A stretch of DNA of 6,221 nucleotides from a bacterium (GCA_004561775.1 SFUD01000042.1:1-6221), one strand, 5' to 3'; counted from the first letter of the stretch, positions 1-6,221 are shown. The notes: generated by a model from the sequence alone, not told the origin. A program made the numbers and translations.

Positions 1-236
1 TGCCTTGCCTCCTTAACATTCTCTCCGGATGTTGCAAAGGCATTGGCCAACACTATCTTATCTAATTTCTCCTCTTTTTCTTTTAATTTATTACTACACT
101 CTTCCAAATCTGCCTTGAGCCTGGCATTCTCCCTCTTTAAGGCAATATTCTCCGCCGCACCTCTCTCATAAAGAGAGATGAGCATCTCTATACGCTTCTT
201 AAGGCTCTCTATAGCACTACTATTGCCCTGGTTCAT
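1..236 (-). CDS. Coiled-coil ZapB-like protein, N-terminal part (runs off the window)
   Basis: The reading frame opens at the ATG at 236-234 and stays open for 78 codons to the window edge, so the C-terminus is missing. The product starts MNQGNSSAIESLKKRIEML and is rich in Glu, Lys and Leu, with a probable coiled coil over residues 8-62. It is followed by IVLANAFATSGENVKEAR, which resembles the segment 'K(I)..AxAxxxSxxxxxEAR' that I recall from small Bacteroidales proteins encoded immediately upstream of the division protein gene zapA. Those relatives are about 95-110 residues long, so perhaps 20-30 residues lie outside. By analogy it may act with ZapA at the division ring, but that rests on recalled family context; zapA itself is not in the window. 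No strong Shine-Dalgarno is seen, which is usual in Bacteroidota. The gap to the membrane-protein gene upstream is 44 bp, so the two may share a transcript. Confidence 0.72.
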   Translation of the reverse strand, partial: MNQGNSSAIESLKKRIEMLISLYERGAAENIALKRENARLKADLEECSNKLKEKEEKLDKIVLANAFATSGENVKEAR

Positions 237-280
237 AACAGATTACAATCAATGGAAAAATACAAAGCAAAGAGGGGTCC

Positions 281-421
281 CTAATTGCCACTATAGCGTT
301 TAAAACCGCTTATAATGCCCTGGGAAACCTCATCCCAACGCAGTATAATGCCAATAATCAGCAAAATGCCAATAATAATCATACCCTGCGCAGTGGGACT
401 CAACTCCTTGAATTTATCCAT
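281..421 (-). CDS. 46-residue single-pass membrane protein, function unknown
   Basis: A short minus-strand frame runs from the ATG at 421-419 to a TAG at 283-281. The product is 46 residues: a charged start (MDKFKELSPTAQG), a strongly hydrophobic stretch at residues 14-28 (MIIIGILLIIGIILR), then a polar tail ending KRYSGN. This is the plan of a small membrane-anchored protein. The in-frame ATG at 430-428 would add M-K-L; I prefer 421 because a candidate -7 box at 435-442 would place the transcript start near 428-430. The gene sits just upstream of, and in line with, the coiled-coil gene. The hydrophobic core carries a 12-bp direct repeat (347-358 and 365-376) encoding I-I-G-I twice. I do not recognise a characterised family. 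The clean charge/hydrophobic/charge pattern and syntenic placement support a real gene. Confidence 0.62.
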   Translation of the reverse strand: MDKFKELSPTAQGMIIIGILLIIGIILRWDEVSQGIISGFKRYSGN

Positions 422-432
422 TAGTTTCATTT

Positions 433-483
433 TGCAAATTTACAAAAATGCTTTAAAAGATAATCTATTCCCGATGCAAATTT
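433..483. repeat. 9-bp direct repeat TGCAAATTT, two copies
   Basis: TGCAAATTT occurs at 433-441 and again at 475-483, 42 bp start to start, which is four helical turns at 10.5 bp. Both copies lie in the divergent promoter region. The second extends to the 8-bp palindrome CAAATTTG (477-484), and the first overlaps the minus-strand -7 box. It could be a pair of regulator sites on one helix face, or chance in AT-rich DNA. Confidence 0.4.
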
Positions 484-516
484 GTTCTTTTTTCATAATT
501 TTGTATAAATTAGGAT

Positions 517-525
517 AAAAAGGAG
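517..525 (+). promoter_or_regulatory. Shine-Dalgarno of the deaminase gene (decides start)
   Basis: AAAAAGGAG precedes two consecutive ATG codons at 528 and 531. GGAG ends at 525, leaving 2 nt before the first ATG and 5 nt before the second, so 531 is the better-placed start. The difference is a single methionine. Confidence 0.6.
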
Positions 526-530
526 ATATG

Positions 531-1901
531 ATGAGCGGTTTGATTTTAAAGAATGCTACCCTTGCAGATGGGCAGAGGTGCAACATTGTAATAAAGGACA
601 ATTTAATCAAGGATATAGTGCCCGCAGAGCAGCAGTGCGAGAAAGAGCAACAGTGCAGGGACGGGCAATGCAGAGAGATGCAGGCGAGTGAGCAGCAGTG
701 CGGGAATGAGCGGCAGTGCGAGAAAGAGCAGCAGTGCAGGGAAGAGCAGGAGCAATACCAGGTGCTGGATGCGGAGGGGATGATGGCGTTGCCGGGCTTC
801 ATAAATATGCATTGCCACAGTGCAATGACCCTTATGAGGGGCGCGCAGGAGGATGATTTTCTTAAGGGCTGGCTGGACAAGATTTGGAAGATGGAGAACA
901 ATCTTACTCCCGATGTTGTTTATGCCGGAACAAGACTTGCCTGCCTGGAGATGATAAAGAGCGGAACAACCTGTTTCTTCGACCAGTACAGATGCATCTC
1001 CGCCTCTTCCAAGGCGGCTCAGGATATGGGCCTTCGCGCATTCCACGCATACGACTTTATGAACTTCTTTGACCAGTCGGTGATAGAGAAGAACAAGCAG
1101 GAGTGCAGGGAGAAGTATGAGGAGTCCAAAGAGTGGAGCCCAATTGCCAATTTTGCAGTCTCTTGTCACGCTCCATACTCTGTAAGCAAAGAGTTGCTAT
1201 GCTTTGCGGCGGAGTTTGCGGCAGAGCACAATCTGGTGCTTAATGTGCACCTGAGCGAGACAGAGCAGGAGGTTAAAGATTGCATTGCAAAGCACGGCAA
1301 GACCCCAACGGAGTATCTGGATAGCATTGGCTATCTCTCCTCCAATGTTATTGCGGCGCACTCGCTCTGGCTATCGGAGAGAGACCTTGACATATATGCG
1401 CAGAGGGGCGTTACGGCGATACATAATATAAACTCCAACCTTAAGCTTGCATCGGGATACAAATTCCTCTACAAAGAGATGAAGCAAAGAGGCATAAATA
1501 TTGCTATGGGCACAGATGGATGCGCCTCTTCCAATAACTTGGATATGCTGGAGGCTATTAAGACAATGGCGCTTGTGCAGAAGGCTTGGAGGGAGGACCC
1601 TACGGTTATGACGCTGCAGGAGCTTATGGAGATCTCCAGCGCAAATGCCGCCAAGGCGCTTGGCATTAATGCGGGCAGGCTGGAGAAGGGCGCGTTGGCA
1701 GACCTTATGCTTGTGGATACCACAGGGTTGGCCTTTGTGCCGCAGATTAGCCCTCTTGCCAACTTTATTTATGCGGCAAACAGCTCTTGCATAGATACTT
1801 TGATTTGCAATGGCAAAGTGCTTATGAGGCACAGAGTTGTAGAGGGAGAGGAGGAGATACTTGCCCAGGCAAGGGAGTATGCCAAACACCTTTTGAGGTA
1901 A
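531..1901 (+). CDS. mtaD: MTA/SAH deaminase-family amidohydrolase with Glu/Gln/Cys-rich insertion
   Basis: This is a metal-dependent amidohydrolase of the ATZ/TRZ-like group that hydrolytically deaminates 5'-methylthioadenosine or S-adenosylhomocysteine to the inosine form, in the cytosol. Residues are numbered from the ATG at 528 (457 aa; 531 is the preferred start). The N-terminal beta domain (about 4-32) leads to an unusual repeat insertion (34-76), then DAEGMMALPGF and the barrel. Metal ligands visible are H95-x-H97, H241 (in HLSETEQE) and D330 (in GTDGCASSN). H214 (SCHAPYS), E244 and H278 match further active-site positions, and SNLKL near 303-307 is typical of the family. The C-terminus (GRLEKGALADLMLVD) closes the beta domain. 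Against Thermotoga TM0936, recalled from memory, the insertion explains the extra length. The ribose-contacting Glu is kept (E123), but the two carboxylate-binding Arg are not seen. The stop directly abuts the adaptor's ATG. Family is secure; substrate is not. Confidence 0.88.
   Translation: MSGLILKNATLADGQRCNIVIKDNLIKDIVPAEQQCEKEQQCRDGQCREMQASEQQCGNERQCEKEQQCREEQEQYQVLDAEGMMALPGFINMHCHSAMTLMRGAQEDDFLKGWLDKIWKMENNLTPDVVYAGTRLACLEMIKSGTTCFFDQYRCISASSKAAQDMGLRAFHAYDFMNFFDQSVIEKNKQECREKYEESKEWSPIANFAVSCHAPYSVSKELLCFAAEFAAEHNLVLNVHLSETEQEVKDCIAKHGKTPTEYLDSIGYLSSNVIAAHSLWLSERDLDIYAQRGVTAIHNINSNLKLASGYKFLYKEMKQRGINIAMGTDGCASSNNLDMLEAIKTMALVQKAWREDPTVMTLQELMEISSANAAKALGINAGRLEKGALADLMLVDTTGLAFVPQISPLANFIYAANSSCIDTLICNGKVLMRHRVVEGEEEILAQAREYAKHLLR
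627..755 (+). repeat. Degenerate 18-bp coding repeat, E-x-Q-C-x-x units
   Basis: Five 18-bp units start at 627, 645, 690, 708 and 726, encoding EQQCEK, EQQCRD, EQQCGN, ERQCEK and EQQCRE. A shortened stretch (GQCREMQAS, 663-689) lies between the second and third, and an EQEQ tail follows. The 33 bp at 627-659 and 708-740 differ at only two bases, which suggests recent duplication. The unit is a multiple of three, so copy-number change would keep the frame. The block falls in the loop between the first beta strands and the VLDAEGM segment of the deaminase, where relatives have only a short turn. Confidence 0.88.
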
Positions 1902-2987
1902 ATGTTTAAAAGAAAGATACAGATTATGATTAAAAGATTTTTTCTTTTGCTTATGCCGCTTCTTGTTGCAGCAGGATGCGGCCACAGGGCAGAGAAGGCC
2001 CAAAGCACAAAGAGTGTGCTTGTTGCAGAGGCGCAGAGTGTAGATGGAAACCAGATAATCTCATTTCCTGGTCGTGCAAAGGCGGTGGAGGAGATAAACC
2101 TCTCCTTTAGGATTAGCGGCCCTATTGCCAAGATTCTGGTAAGAGAGGGTGATTATGTTAAGAGCGGGGATGTGCTGGCAGTTATGGACGACAGGGATTA
2201 CAAGACTCAGCTCTCTGCAGTTCAGGCAGAGTATGACCGCATAGAGGCAGATGCAAAGAGGGTTATTGCAATGTATGAGGAGGGTGCAACCACAGCCCAA
2301 AACTACGACCTTGCAAGGTATGGTCTGGAGCAGATAACCCAGAAGCTGAACAATTGCAAGAATCAGCTGAAGGATACAAAGCTGGTCTCACCCGTATCGG
2401 GATATGTAAAGGAGAGAGTTCACTCTACAGGAGAGACTGTTGCAGCAGGAATGCCGGTAATATTGCTCTCTGCAGGCAACAGGCTGGAGGTGGAGATAAA
2501 TATCTCCTCCAGGGATTATGCTAGGCTCTCCTCTCTAAAGGATTTCTATTGCAAGTTTGACGTGCTGCAGCAGGAGAGGATTCCGCTTACGCTTGTAAGC
2601 ACCAGCAAGACTGCAAATGCCAATCAGCTCTATCAGCTGCGCTTTGCAGTAGAGGGCAACTATAATCGCAATATCCTTACTCCGGGTATGACAACAGTAG
2701 TATATGCGCAGGCTAAGGGAGGCAGCTCCGCTGCAGTTAAGGTGCCCTCTTCTGCGCTGCTTAACAAGAATGGCAAGACGGTGCTCTTCCTCTACGACGA
2801 TGCGCAGAAGCGTGTTCTGGCAAGAGAGGTGGAGGTTAAGAGTATGCTTCTGGATGGCGATGCTGTTGTGGAGGGGATAGAGAGCGGCAGCCAGGTGGTA
2901 AGGTCTGGCGTGCGTCATCTGCTGGATGGCCAGAGCGCAGTGGCTGTTAGAAGAGGATCTGAGAGCAATGTTGGAGGACTGATGTAA
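1902..2987 (+). CDS. RND efflux periplasmic adaptor (membrane fusion) lipoprotein
   Basis: This is an AcrA/MdtA-type adaptor that bridges an inner-membrane RND pump and an outer-membrane channel in the periplasm. A short basic start and hydrophobic core end in the lipobox VAAGC, so C26 is the likely lipidated residue. Domains in order: strand/MP start at about 38-66; first lipoyl half at 67-100 (SGPIAKILVREGDYVKSGD); a short alpha-hairpin at about 101-157; second lipoyl half at 158-190 (TKLVSPVSGYVKERVHSTGE); beta barrel at about 191-272; membrane-proximal domain to the end. At 361 residues it is a little shorter than AcrA, and the hairpin is short. The ATG at 1902 touches the deaminase stop. 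An in-frame ATG at 1926 would give the compact signal peptide start MIKRFFLLL and is a real alternative. The stop overlaps the permease start by 1 nt (TAATG). The partner and order leave little doubt about function; substrate is unknown. Confidence 0.93.
   Translation: MFKRKIQIMIKRFFLLLMPLLVAAGCGHRAEKAQSTKSVLVAEAQSVDGNQIISFPGRAKAVEEINLSFRISGPIAKILVREGDYVKSGDVLAVMDDRDYKTQLSAVQAEYDRIEADAKRVIAMYEEGATTAQNYDLARYGLEQITQKLNNCKNQLKDTKLVSPVSGYVKERVHSTGETVAAGMPVILLSAGNRLEVEINISSRDYARLSSLKDFYCKFDVLQQERIPLTLVSTSKTANANQLYQLRFAVEGNYNRNILTPGMTTVVYAQAKGGSSAAVKVPSSALLNKNGKTVLFLYDDAQKRVLAREVEVKSMLLDGDAVVEGIESGSQVVRSGVRHLLDGQSAVAVRRGSESNVGGLM
2971..2978 (+). promoter_or_regulatory. Shine-Dalgarno of the RND permease gene
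   Basis: TTGGAGGA lies inside the end of the adaptor gene, 8 nt before the permease ATG at 2987. With the 1-nt stop/start overlap it supports coupled translation and this start. Confidence 0.6.
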
Positions 2988-5900
2988 TGAATATAAGCAA
3001 TTGGGCCCTTGACAAACGTACTCTGGTGAATACGTTTGTTGCATTTCTGGTAATTGGAGGCATCTTTGCCTTTAGGGGAATGCCAAAATTGGAAGACCCT
3101 GCAATAAGGGTGAAGCAGGCCCTTGTGGTGGTAACCTATCCGGGAGCCTCTGCGCATCAGGTGGAGCTGGAGGTGACAGACCTTTTGGAGAAGTCTATAA
3201 GGGAGATGCCAACCCTGGAGCATATAGAGTCGGCCTCCTATGCAGATATGGCTATTATTACAGTAGAGCTTAAGCCTACGGTAAGCGACTCGGAGCTGGA
3301 GCAGCAGTGGGACCTTCTGCGCAGAAAGGTGCAGAATGTGCAGCCAAGACTCCCCTCCGGCGCCTCCATTCTCTCTATAAAGGATGATTTTGGAGATGTC
3401 TTTGGAATGTTCTATGCCCTTATGGGAGATGGAATGGACGATAAGGAGCTGGACGATTATGCCCAGTACATTAAGCGAGAGGTGCTTGAGATAGAGGGTG
3501 TTACAAGAGTAGATATATATGGCGCAAGGTCCAAGTGCATAAATGTGGACCTTAAAGAGGATAAGATGGCAAACCTTGGAGTGCTGCCTATGGAGGTTAT
3601 TCAGACTCTGAATGGGCAGAATGCCACCTCTTATGCGGGCTATTTCGACAATGGCACCAGAAGGATAAGAGTTGCCGTGGACGACCGCTTTAACAATGTG
3701 GAGGAGATTGCAGATATGCTCATTCAGGGCCACGACAACGACCAGCTGCGCATTAGAGATATTGCAAATGTGTGGAGCGGCTATGAGAAGGTTACCCGCA
3801 ATGCAATGGCAAGGGATGGCAAGCACGCTCTGGGCATAAGCATTGCCTGCTCCAGCAGCTACGACATTCTTAAGGTGGGCAAGAGGGTAGAGGAGAAGCT
3901 GGAATCGCTCTCTGCGCAATTCCCTGTTGGAGTGGAGTACGAGAAGGTCTTCTTCCAGCCGGAGAGAGTATCGGACTCGCTAAGCACCTTCCTGCTTAAC
4001 CTGCTGGAGTCTGTGCTGATAGTGGTTGTGGTGCTCATCTTCTTTATGGGACTGAAGAGCGGCATTATTCTAGGACTCTCGCTGGTGGTAATTGTCTTTG
4101 GCTCCTTCCTGGTGCTCAGTTTCTTTGACGGCACCCTGCAGAGAGTCTCCCTTGGCGCCTTCATTCTTGCAATGGGTATGCTGGTAGATAATGCCATTGT
4201 AATAGTAGATGGCATCCTGGTAGACCTTAAGGCGGGCAAACCGCGCAGAGAGGCGCTTACCTCCATTGGCAAGAAGACTGCAATGCCGCTGCTTGGCGCA
4301 ACCCTTATTGCAATATTGGCCTTTTTGCCAATCTTTATGAGTCCCGATACGGCAGGAGTATATGTTCGGGACCTCTTTATAGTAATTGCTGTCTCCCTGC
4401 TGTTAAGCTGGCTGCTGGCGCTTGTGCACGCCCCTCTTATGGCAGACAAACTGCTGCATCCTGCGGTGGCTCAGGGAGAGGCCTACAAAGGCAAGGCGTA
4501 CGACCTGCTGGAGAGGATAATAAGATATTGCCTCTCCCACAGGCTGCTCACCCTCTTTGCGGCGCTTCTGCTTCTGCTTGGCAGCGCGCTCTGCTACCCT
4601 TATATAAAACAGAGTTTCTTCCCCGATATGGAGTACGACCAGCTCTACATAGAGTACAAGCTGCCGGAGAGCTACAATACCACTCAGGTGGAGAGAGACC
4701 TTAAGCAGATAAGAGAGATGCTCTCCAGCAGAGAGGACGTTGTGCACGTTACCTCAAGCATAGGAGGAACCCCTTCCCGATATAATCTTGTGCGCTCCAT
4801 TGCAACGCCGTCGCTTGCCTATGGAGAGCTTATTGTAGATTTTACATCGCCAAAGGCGCTTGTAAAGGCTATGGACAAGATACAGGAGGAGCTTAGCGAG
4901 GCCTTTCCGGAGGCTTACGTAAAGATTAAGCGGTACAACCTTATGTACAAGAAGTACCCTATAGAGATCTGCTTCAGCGGACCGGACCCTCAGGTGCTCC
5001 ACGCTCTTACAGACTCTGCAATGGCTATTGTAAGGGATTGCAAGCTGATTACCCTGCCTACAACAGACTGGGAGCCAAAGGTTCCGCTGCTGCTGGTAGA
5101 TTACAATCAGTCGCAGGCGCGCACCAGCGGACTCTCCAGGGGAGATATAGCCCTCTCCATTATGGGCTATACAGATGGCATTCCGGTGGGTGTCTATTAT
5201 AACGGAATCTCTGCAGAGAAGATATATGTAAACTCCAGAGATGGCGAAGGGGCCAAAGTGGGCAAGCTGGACGACATAAACCTCTTTGGGGTTATGCCAA
5301 ACATCACCAACCTATTAGACCACAACACCATACAGCGCCTTCTTAGCGGACATCTCACAAAGGACGATATAATTCAGAAGATAGCAAGCACCACACCGCT
5401 CTCTCAGGTTTCGGACGGAATAAGAGTGGAGTGGGAGGAGCCTGTTGTAAATAGATACAACGGAGAGCGTTGCCAGAGGCTGCAGTGCTCGCCTGTGGCG
5501 GGTGTTGCAGTAGAGAGCGCGCGCAAGGCAATTGCGGATAAGATAGAGAAGATTAAGCTGCCGGAGGGCTACTCGCTCTTTTGGGAGGGTGAGTACAAGG
5601 CAAGCAGCCAATCCACCAACTACCTCTTCAAGGGCTTCCCTGCCTCTATTGTGGTTATGCTGCTAATTCTTATAATGCTCTTTAACGACTACCGCAGGCC
5701 GGCCATAATCTTCTGCTGCATTCCGTTTGTGGTGGTTGGCGTGCTGCCGGTTGTGCTCATTGCAGGCAAAGATTTTGGCTTTGTCTCCATAGTAGGTATT
5801 CTTGGCCTTATTGGCATGATGATAAAGAATGGAATTGTGCTTATAGACGAGATCTCTCTGCAGGCGAAGGAGAAGCCTCTTAACCAGGCTCTTGTAGATA

Positions 5901-6091
5901 GCAGCAAGTCTCGTCTTCTACCGGTTATGATGGCCTCATTAACAACAATCCTGGGTATGATTCCGCTGCTTTGGGACTCGCTCTTTGGCTCTTTGGCGGT
6001 TACAATTATGGGCGGTCTCTCTGTAGGAACCGTAATAACACTTGTCTTTATACCTGTTCTCTATTCCTTAATTATGGGAGGTAAAAAATGA
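2987..6091 (+). CDS. RND efflux permease, inner-membrane pump subunit (HAE type)
   Basis: This is a proton-driven RND pump of 1034 residues, close to AcrB length, with the full two-repeat layout. TM1 is at about 12-29, periplasmic porter loop 1 at 30-330, TM2-TM6 at about 333-484, TM7 at about 519-537, periplasmic loop 2 at 540-880, and TM8-TM12 at about 884-1030. The proton-relay positions can be read by alignment to AcrB: D401-N402 in GMLVDNAIVIVD (AcrB D407-D408), K947 in MMIKNGIVL (K940), R976 in SRLLPVMM (R971) and A983 where AcrB has T978. The single Asp plus Lys pattern, without the extra acidic residues of heavy-metal (CusA) pumps, points to drug or organic solute export. An extra segment at about 768-803 lies in the second periplasmic loop. 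The gene overlaps the adaptor by 1 nt and the channel gene by 4 nt. No local TetR/AcrR-like regulator is seen. Class is certain; substrate is not. Confidence 0.95.
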   Translation: MNISNWALDKRTLVNTFVAFLVIGGIFAFRGMPKLEDPAIRVKQALVVVTYPGASAHQVELEVTDLLEKSIREMPTLEHIESASYADMAIITVELKPTVSDSELEQQWDLLRRKVQNVQPRLPSGASILSIKDDFGDVFGMFYALMGDGMDDKELDDYAQYIKREVLEIEGVTRVDIYGARSKCINVDLKEDKMANLGVLPMEVIQTLNGQNATSYAGYFDNGTRRIRVAVDDRFNNVEEIADMLIQGHDNDQLRIRDIANVWSGYEKVTRNAMARDGKHALGISIACSSSYDILKVGKRVEEKLESLSAQFPVGVEYEKVFFQPERVSDSLSTFLLNLLESVLIVVVVLIFFMGLKSGIILGLSLVVIVFGSFLVLSFFDGTLQRVSLGAFILAMGMLVDNAIVIVDGILVDLKAGKPRREALTSIGKKTAMPLLGATLIAILAFLPIFMSPDTAGVYVRDLFIVIAVSLLLSWLLALVHAPLMADKLLHPAVAQGEAYKGKAYDLLERIIRYCLSHRLLTLFAALLLLLGSALCYPYIKQSFFPDMEYDQLYIEYKLPESYNTTQVERDLKQIREMLSSREDVVHVTSSIGGTPSRYNLVRSIATPSLAYGELIVDFTSPKALVKAMDKIQEELSEAFPEAYVKIKRYNLMYKKYPIEICFSGPDPQVLHALTDSAMAIVRDCKLITLPTTDWEPKVPLLLVDYNQSQARTSGLSRGDIALSIMGYTDGIPVGVYYNGISAEKIYVNSRDGEGAKVGKLDDINLFGVMPNITNLLDHNTIQRLLSGHLTKDDIIQKIASTTPLSQVSDGIRVEWEEPVVNRYNGERCQRLQCSPVAGVAVESARKAIADKIEKIKLPEGYSLFWEGEYKASSQSTNYLFKGFPASIVVMLLILIMLFNDYRRPAIIFCCIPFVVVGVLPVVLIAGKDFGFVSIVGILGLIGMMIKNGIVLIDEISLQAKEKPLNQALVDSSKSRLLPVMMASLTTILGMIPLLWDSLFGSLAVTIMGGLSVGTVITLVFIPVLYSLIMGGKK
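6076..6081 (+). promoter_or_regulatory. Shine-Dalgarno of the TolC-like gene
   Basis: GGGAGG within the last codons of the permease sits 6 nt before the ATG at 6088, ideal spacing for the overlapping start. Confidence 0.6.
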
Positions 6092-6221
6092 AACTAAAAT
6101 TACTCTATACAATAGCGGCAGTTGCGCTCTGTGCAACCGCATCTGCAGCAGATGGCACAACGGGCAAAGAGGGGAGGAGCCTCACCCTGGATGAGTGCCA
6201 CAAAATGGCTCTGGAGCAGAA
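6088..6221 (+). CDS. TolC-like outer-membrane efflux channel, N-terminal part (runs off the window)
   Basis: Forty-four codons are visible before the window ends. The product begins MKLKLLYTIAAVALCATASA, a signal peptide with a likely signal peptidase I site after A-S-A near residues 18-20. After a short polar linker comes SLTLDECHKMALEQ, matching the conserved opening (S/L-T-L-x-E-x-x-x-x-A-L-x-x-N) of outer-membrane efflux proteins of the TolC/OprM family. The signal peptide has a Cys at residue 15 but no convincing lipobox (LCA), so I read it as a non-lipidated secreted protein. The ATG overlaps the permease stop as ATGA, and it completes the adaptor-pump-channel order usual for Bacteroidota RND operons. 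The barrel and coiled-coil domains are outside the window, so the family call rests on the N-terminus and context. Confidence 0.88.
   Translation, partial: MKLKLLYTIAAVALCATASAADGTTGKEGRSLTLDECHKMALEQ

Larger units (their letters stand above)
431..527. promoter_or_regulatory. Divergent intergenic region with candidate promoters both ways
   Basis: This AT-rich gap separates the minus-strand small genes from the plus-strand deaminase/pump cluster. On the plus strand, TAATTTTG at 496-503 matches the Bacteroidota -7 consensus TAnnTTTG and would start transcription near 508-510. No good -33 TTTG lies about 19-21 bp upstream of it. Alternatively, TTTG at 481-484 followed 21 bp later by TAAATTAG (506-513, one mismatch) has better spacing but leaves a very short leader. 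On the minus strand, TAAATTTG at 442-435 is a perfect -7 match directed at the small membrane protein, again without a clear -33 element. The boxes are read from sequence; their use is inferred. Confidence 0.4.

Noticed and set aside
274..281. GGGGTCCC as a possible terminator stem between the two minus-strand genes
   Set aside because: The stem would be only three base pairs with an unworkably small loop and no adjoining T run, so it is not a terminator.
315..518. 67-codon plus-strand frame upstream of the deaminase
   Set aside because: It is antisense to the small membrane protein and then runs through the AT-rich intergenic region; no ribosome site precedes it.
440..901. Minus-strand Ser/Cys/His-rich repetitive frame
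   Set aside because: Its repeats mirror the deaminase repeat block in another frame, and it also crosses the promoter region.
603..1169. Minus-strand frame through the repeat block, giving a Leu-rich product that looks membrane-like
   Set aside because: The Leu/Ala runs are simply the antisense reading of CAG/GAG-rich repeats. The plus-strand frame carries the conserved amidohydrolase motifs.
1371..2003. 210-codon minus-strand frame across the deaminase/adaptor junction
   Set aside because: It is antisense to two recognisable genes, has no recognisable domain and has basic, Cys/His-rich composition typical of shadow frames.
528..2987. Possible translational frameshift or fusion between the deaminase and the adaptor because they abut exactly
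   Set aside because: A clean TAA separates them in the same frame, and the adaptor has its own signal peptide and lipobox directly after it; stop-codon readthrough would put a signal peptide in the middle of a protein.
2915..3919. 334-codon open frame on the minus strand, opposite the adaptor end and permease
   Set aside because: It lies wholly antisense to strongly supported coding sequence, and its product is a low-quality Leu/His/Cys-rich string with no domain. The long opening follows from codon bias of the sense genes.

Overview
The window looks like a chromosomal piece of a Bacteroidales/Bacteroidota genome; genus not identified. Supporting signs are a small coiled-coil protein resembling the one that Bacteroidales carry beside zapA, TAnnTTTG-type -7 promoter boxes, an RND pump resembling Bacteroidota homologues, and codon use rich in ATA (Ile) and AGG/AGA (Arg). 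I see no IS element, tRNA, rRNA, CRISPR array or phage gene.

Layout: positions 1-421 are read on the minus strand. They hold the N-terminal part of a coiled-coil (ZapB-like) protein and, upstream of it, a 46-residue single-pass membrane protein. Positions 422-527 are a divergent, AT-rich intergenic region with candidate promoters in both directions. From 528 to the window edge everything is on the plus strand in one tight cluster: a 5'-methylthioadenosine/S-adenosylhomocysteine (MTA/SAH) deaminase-family amidohydrolase, an RND periplasmic adaptor lipoprotein, an RND inner-membrane permease and the start of a TolC-like outer-membrane channel. The junctions are 0 nt, a 1-nt overlap (TAATG) and a 4-nt overlap (ATGA), so the four are probably co-transcribed and translationally coupled.

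The adaptor, permease and channel form a complete tripartite efflux pump spanning inner membrane, periplasm and outer membrane, probably of the HAE (drug/organic solute) type. The deaminase would act in the cytosol on adenine nucleosides derived from S-adenosylmethionine; its place at the head of a pump operon is not obviously explained.

The most unusual element is inside the deaminase: an in-frame, low-complexity Glu/Gln/Cys block (about residues 34-76, six cysteines) built from 18-bp repeats and inserted in a loop of the N-terminal beta domain. The enzyme also seems to lack two arginines that bind the homocysteine carboxylate in the characterised homologue TM0936, so its substrate should be treated as open. 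No clearly new multi-gene system is present.
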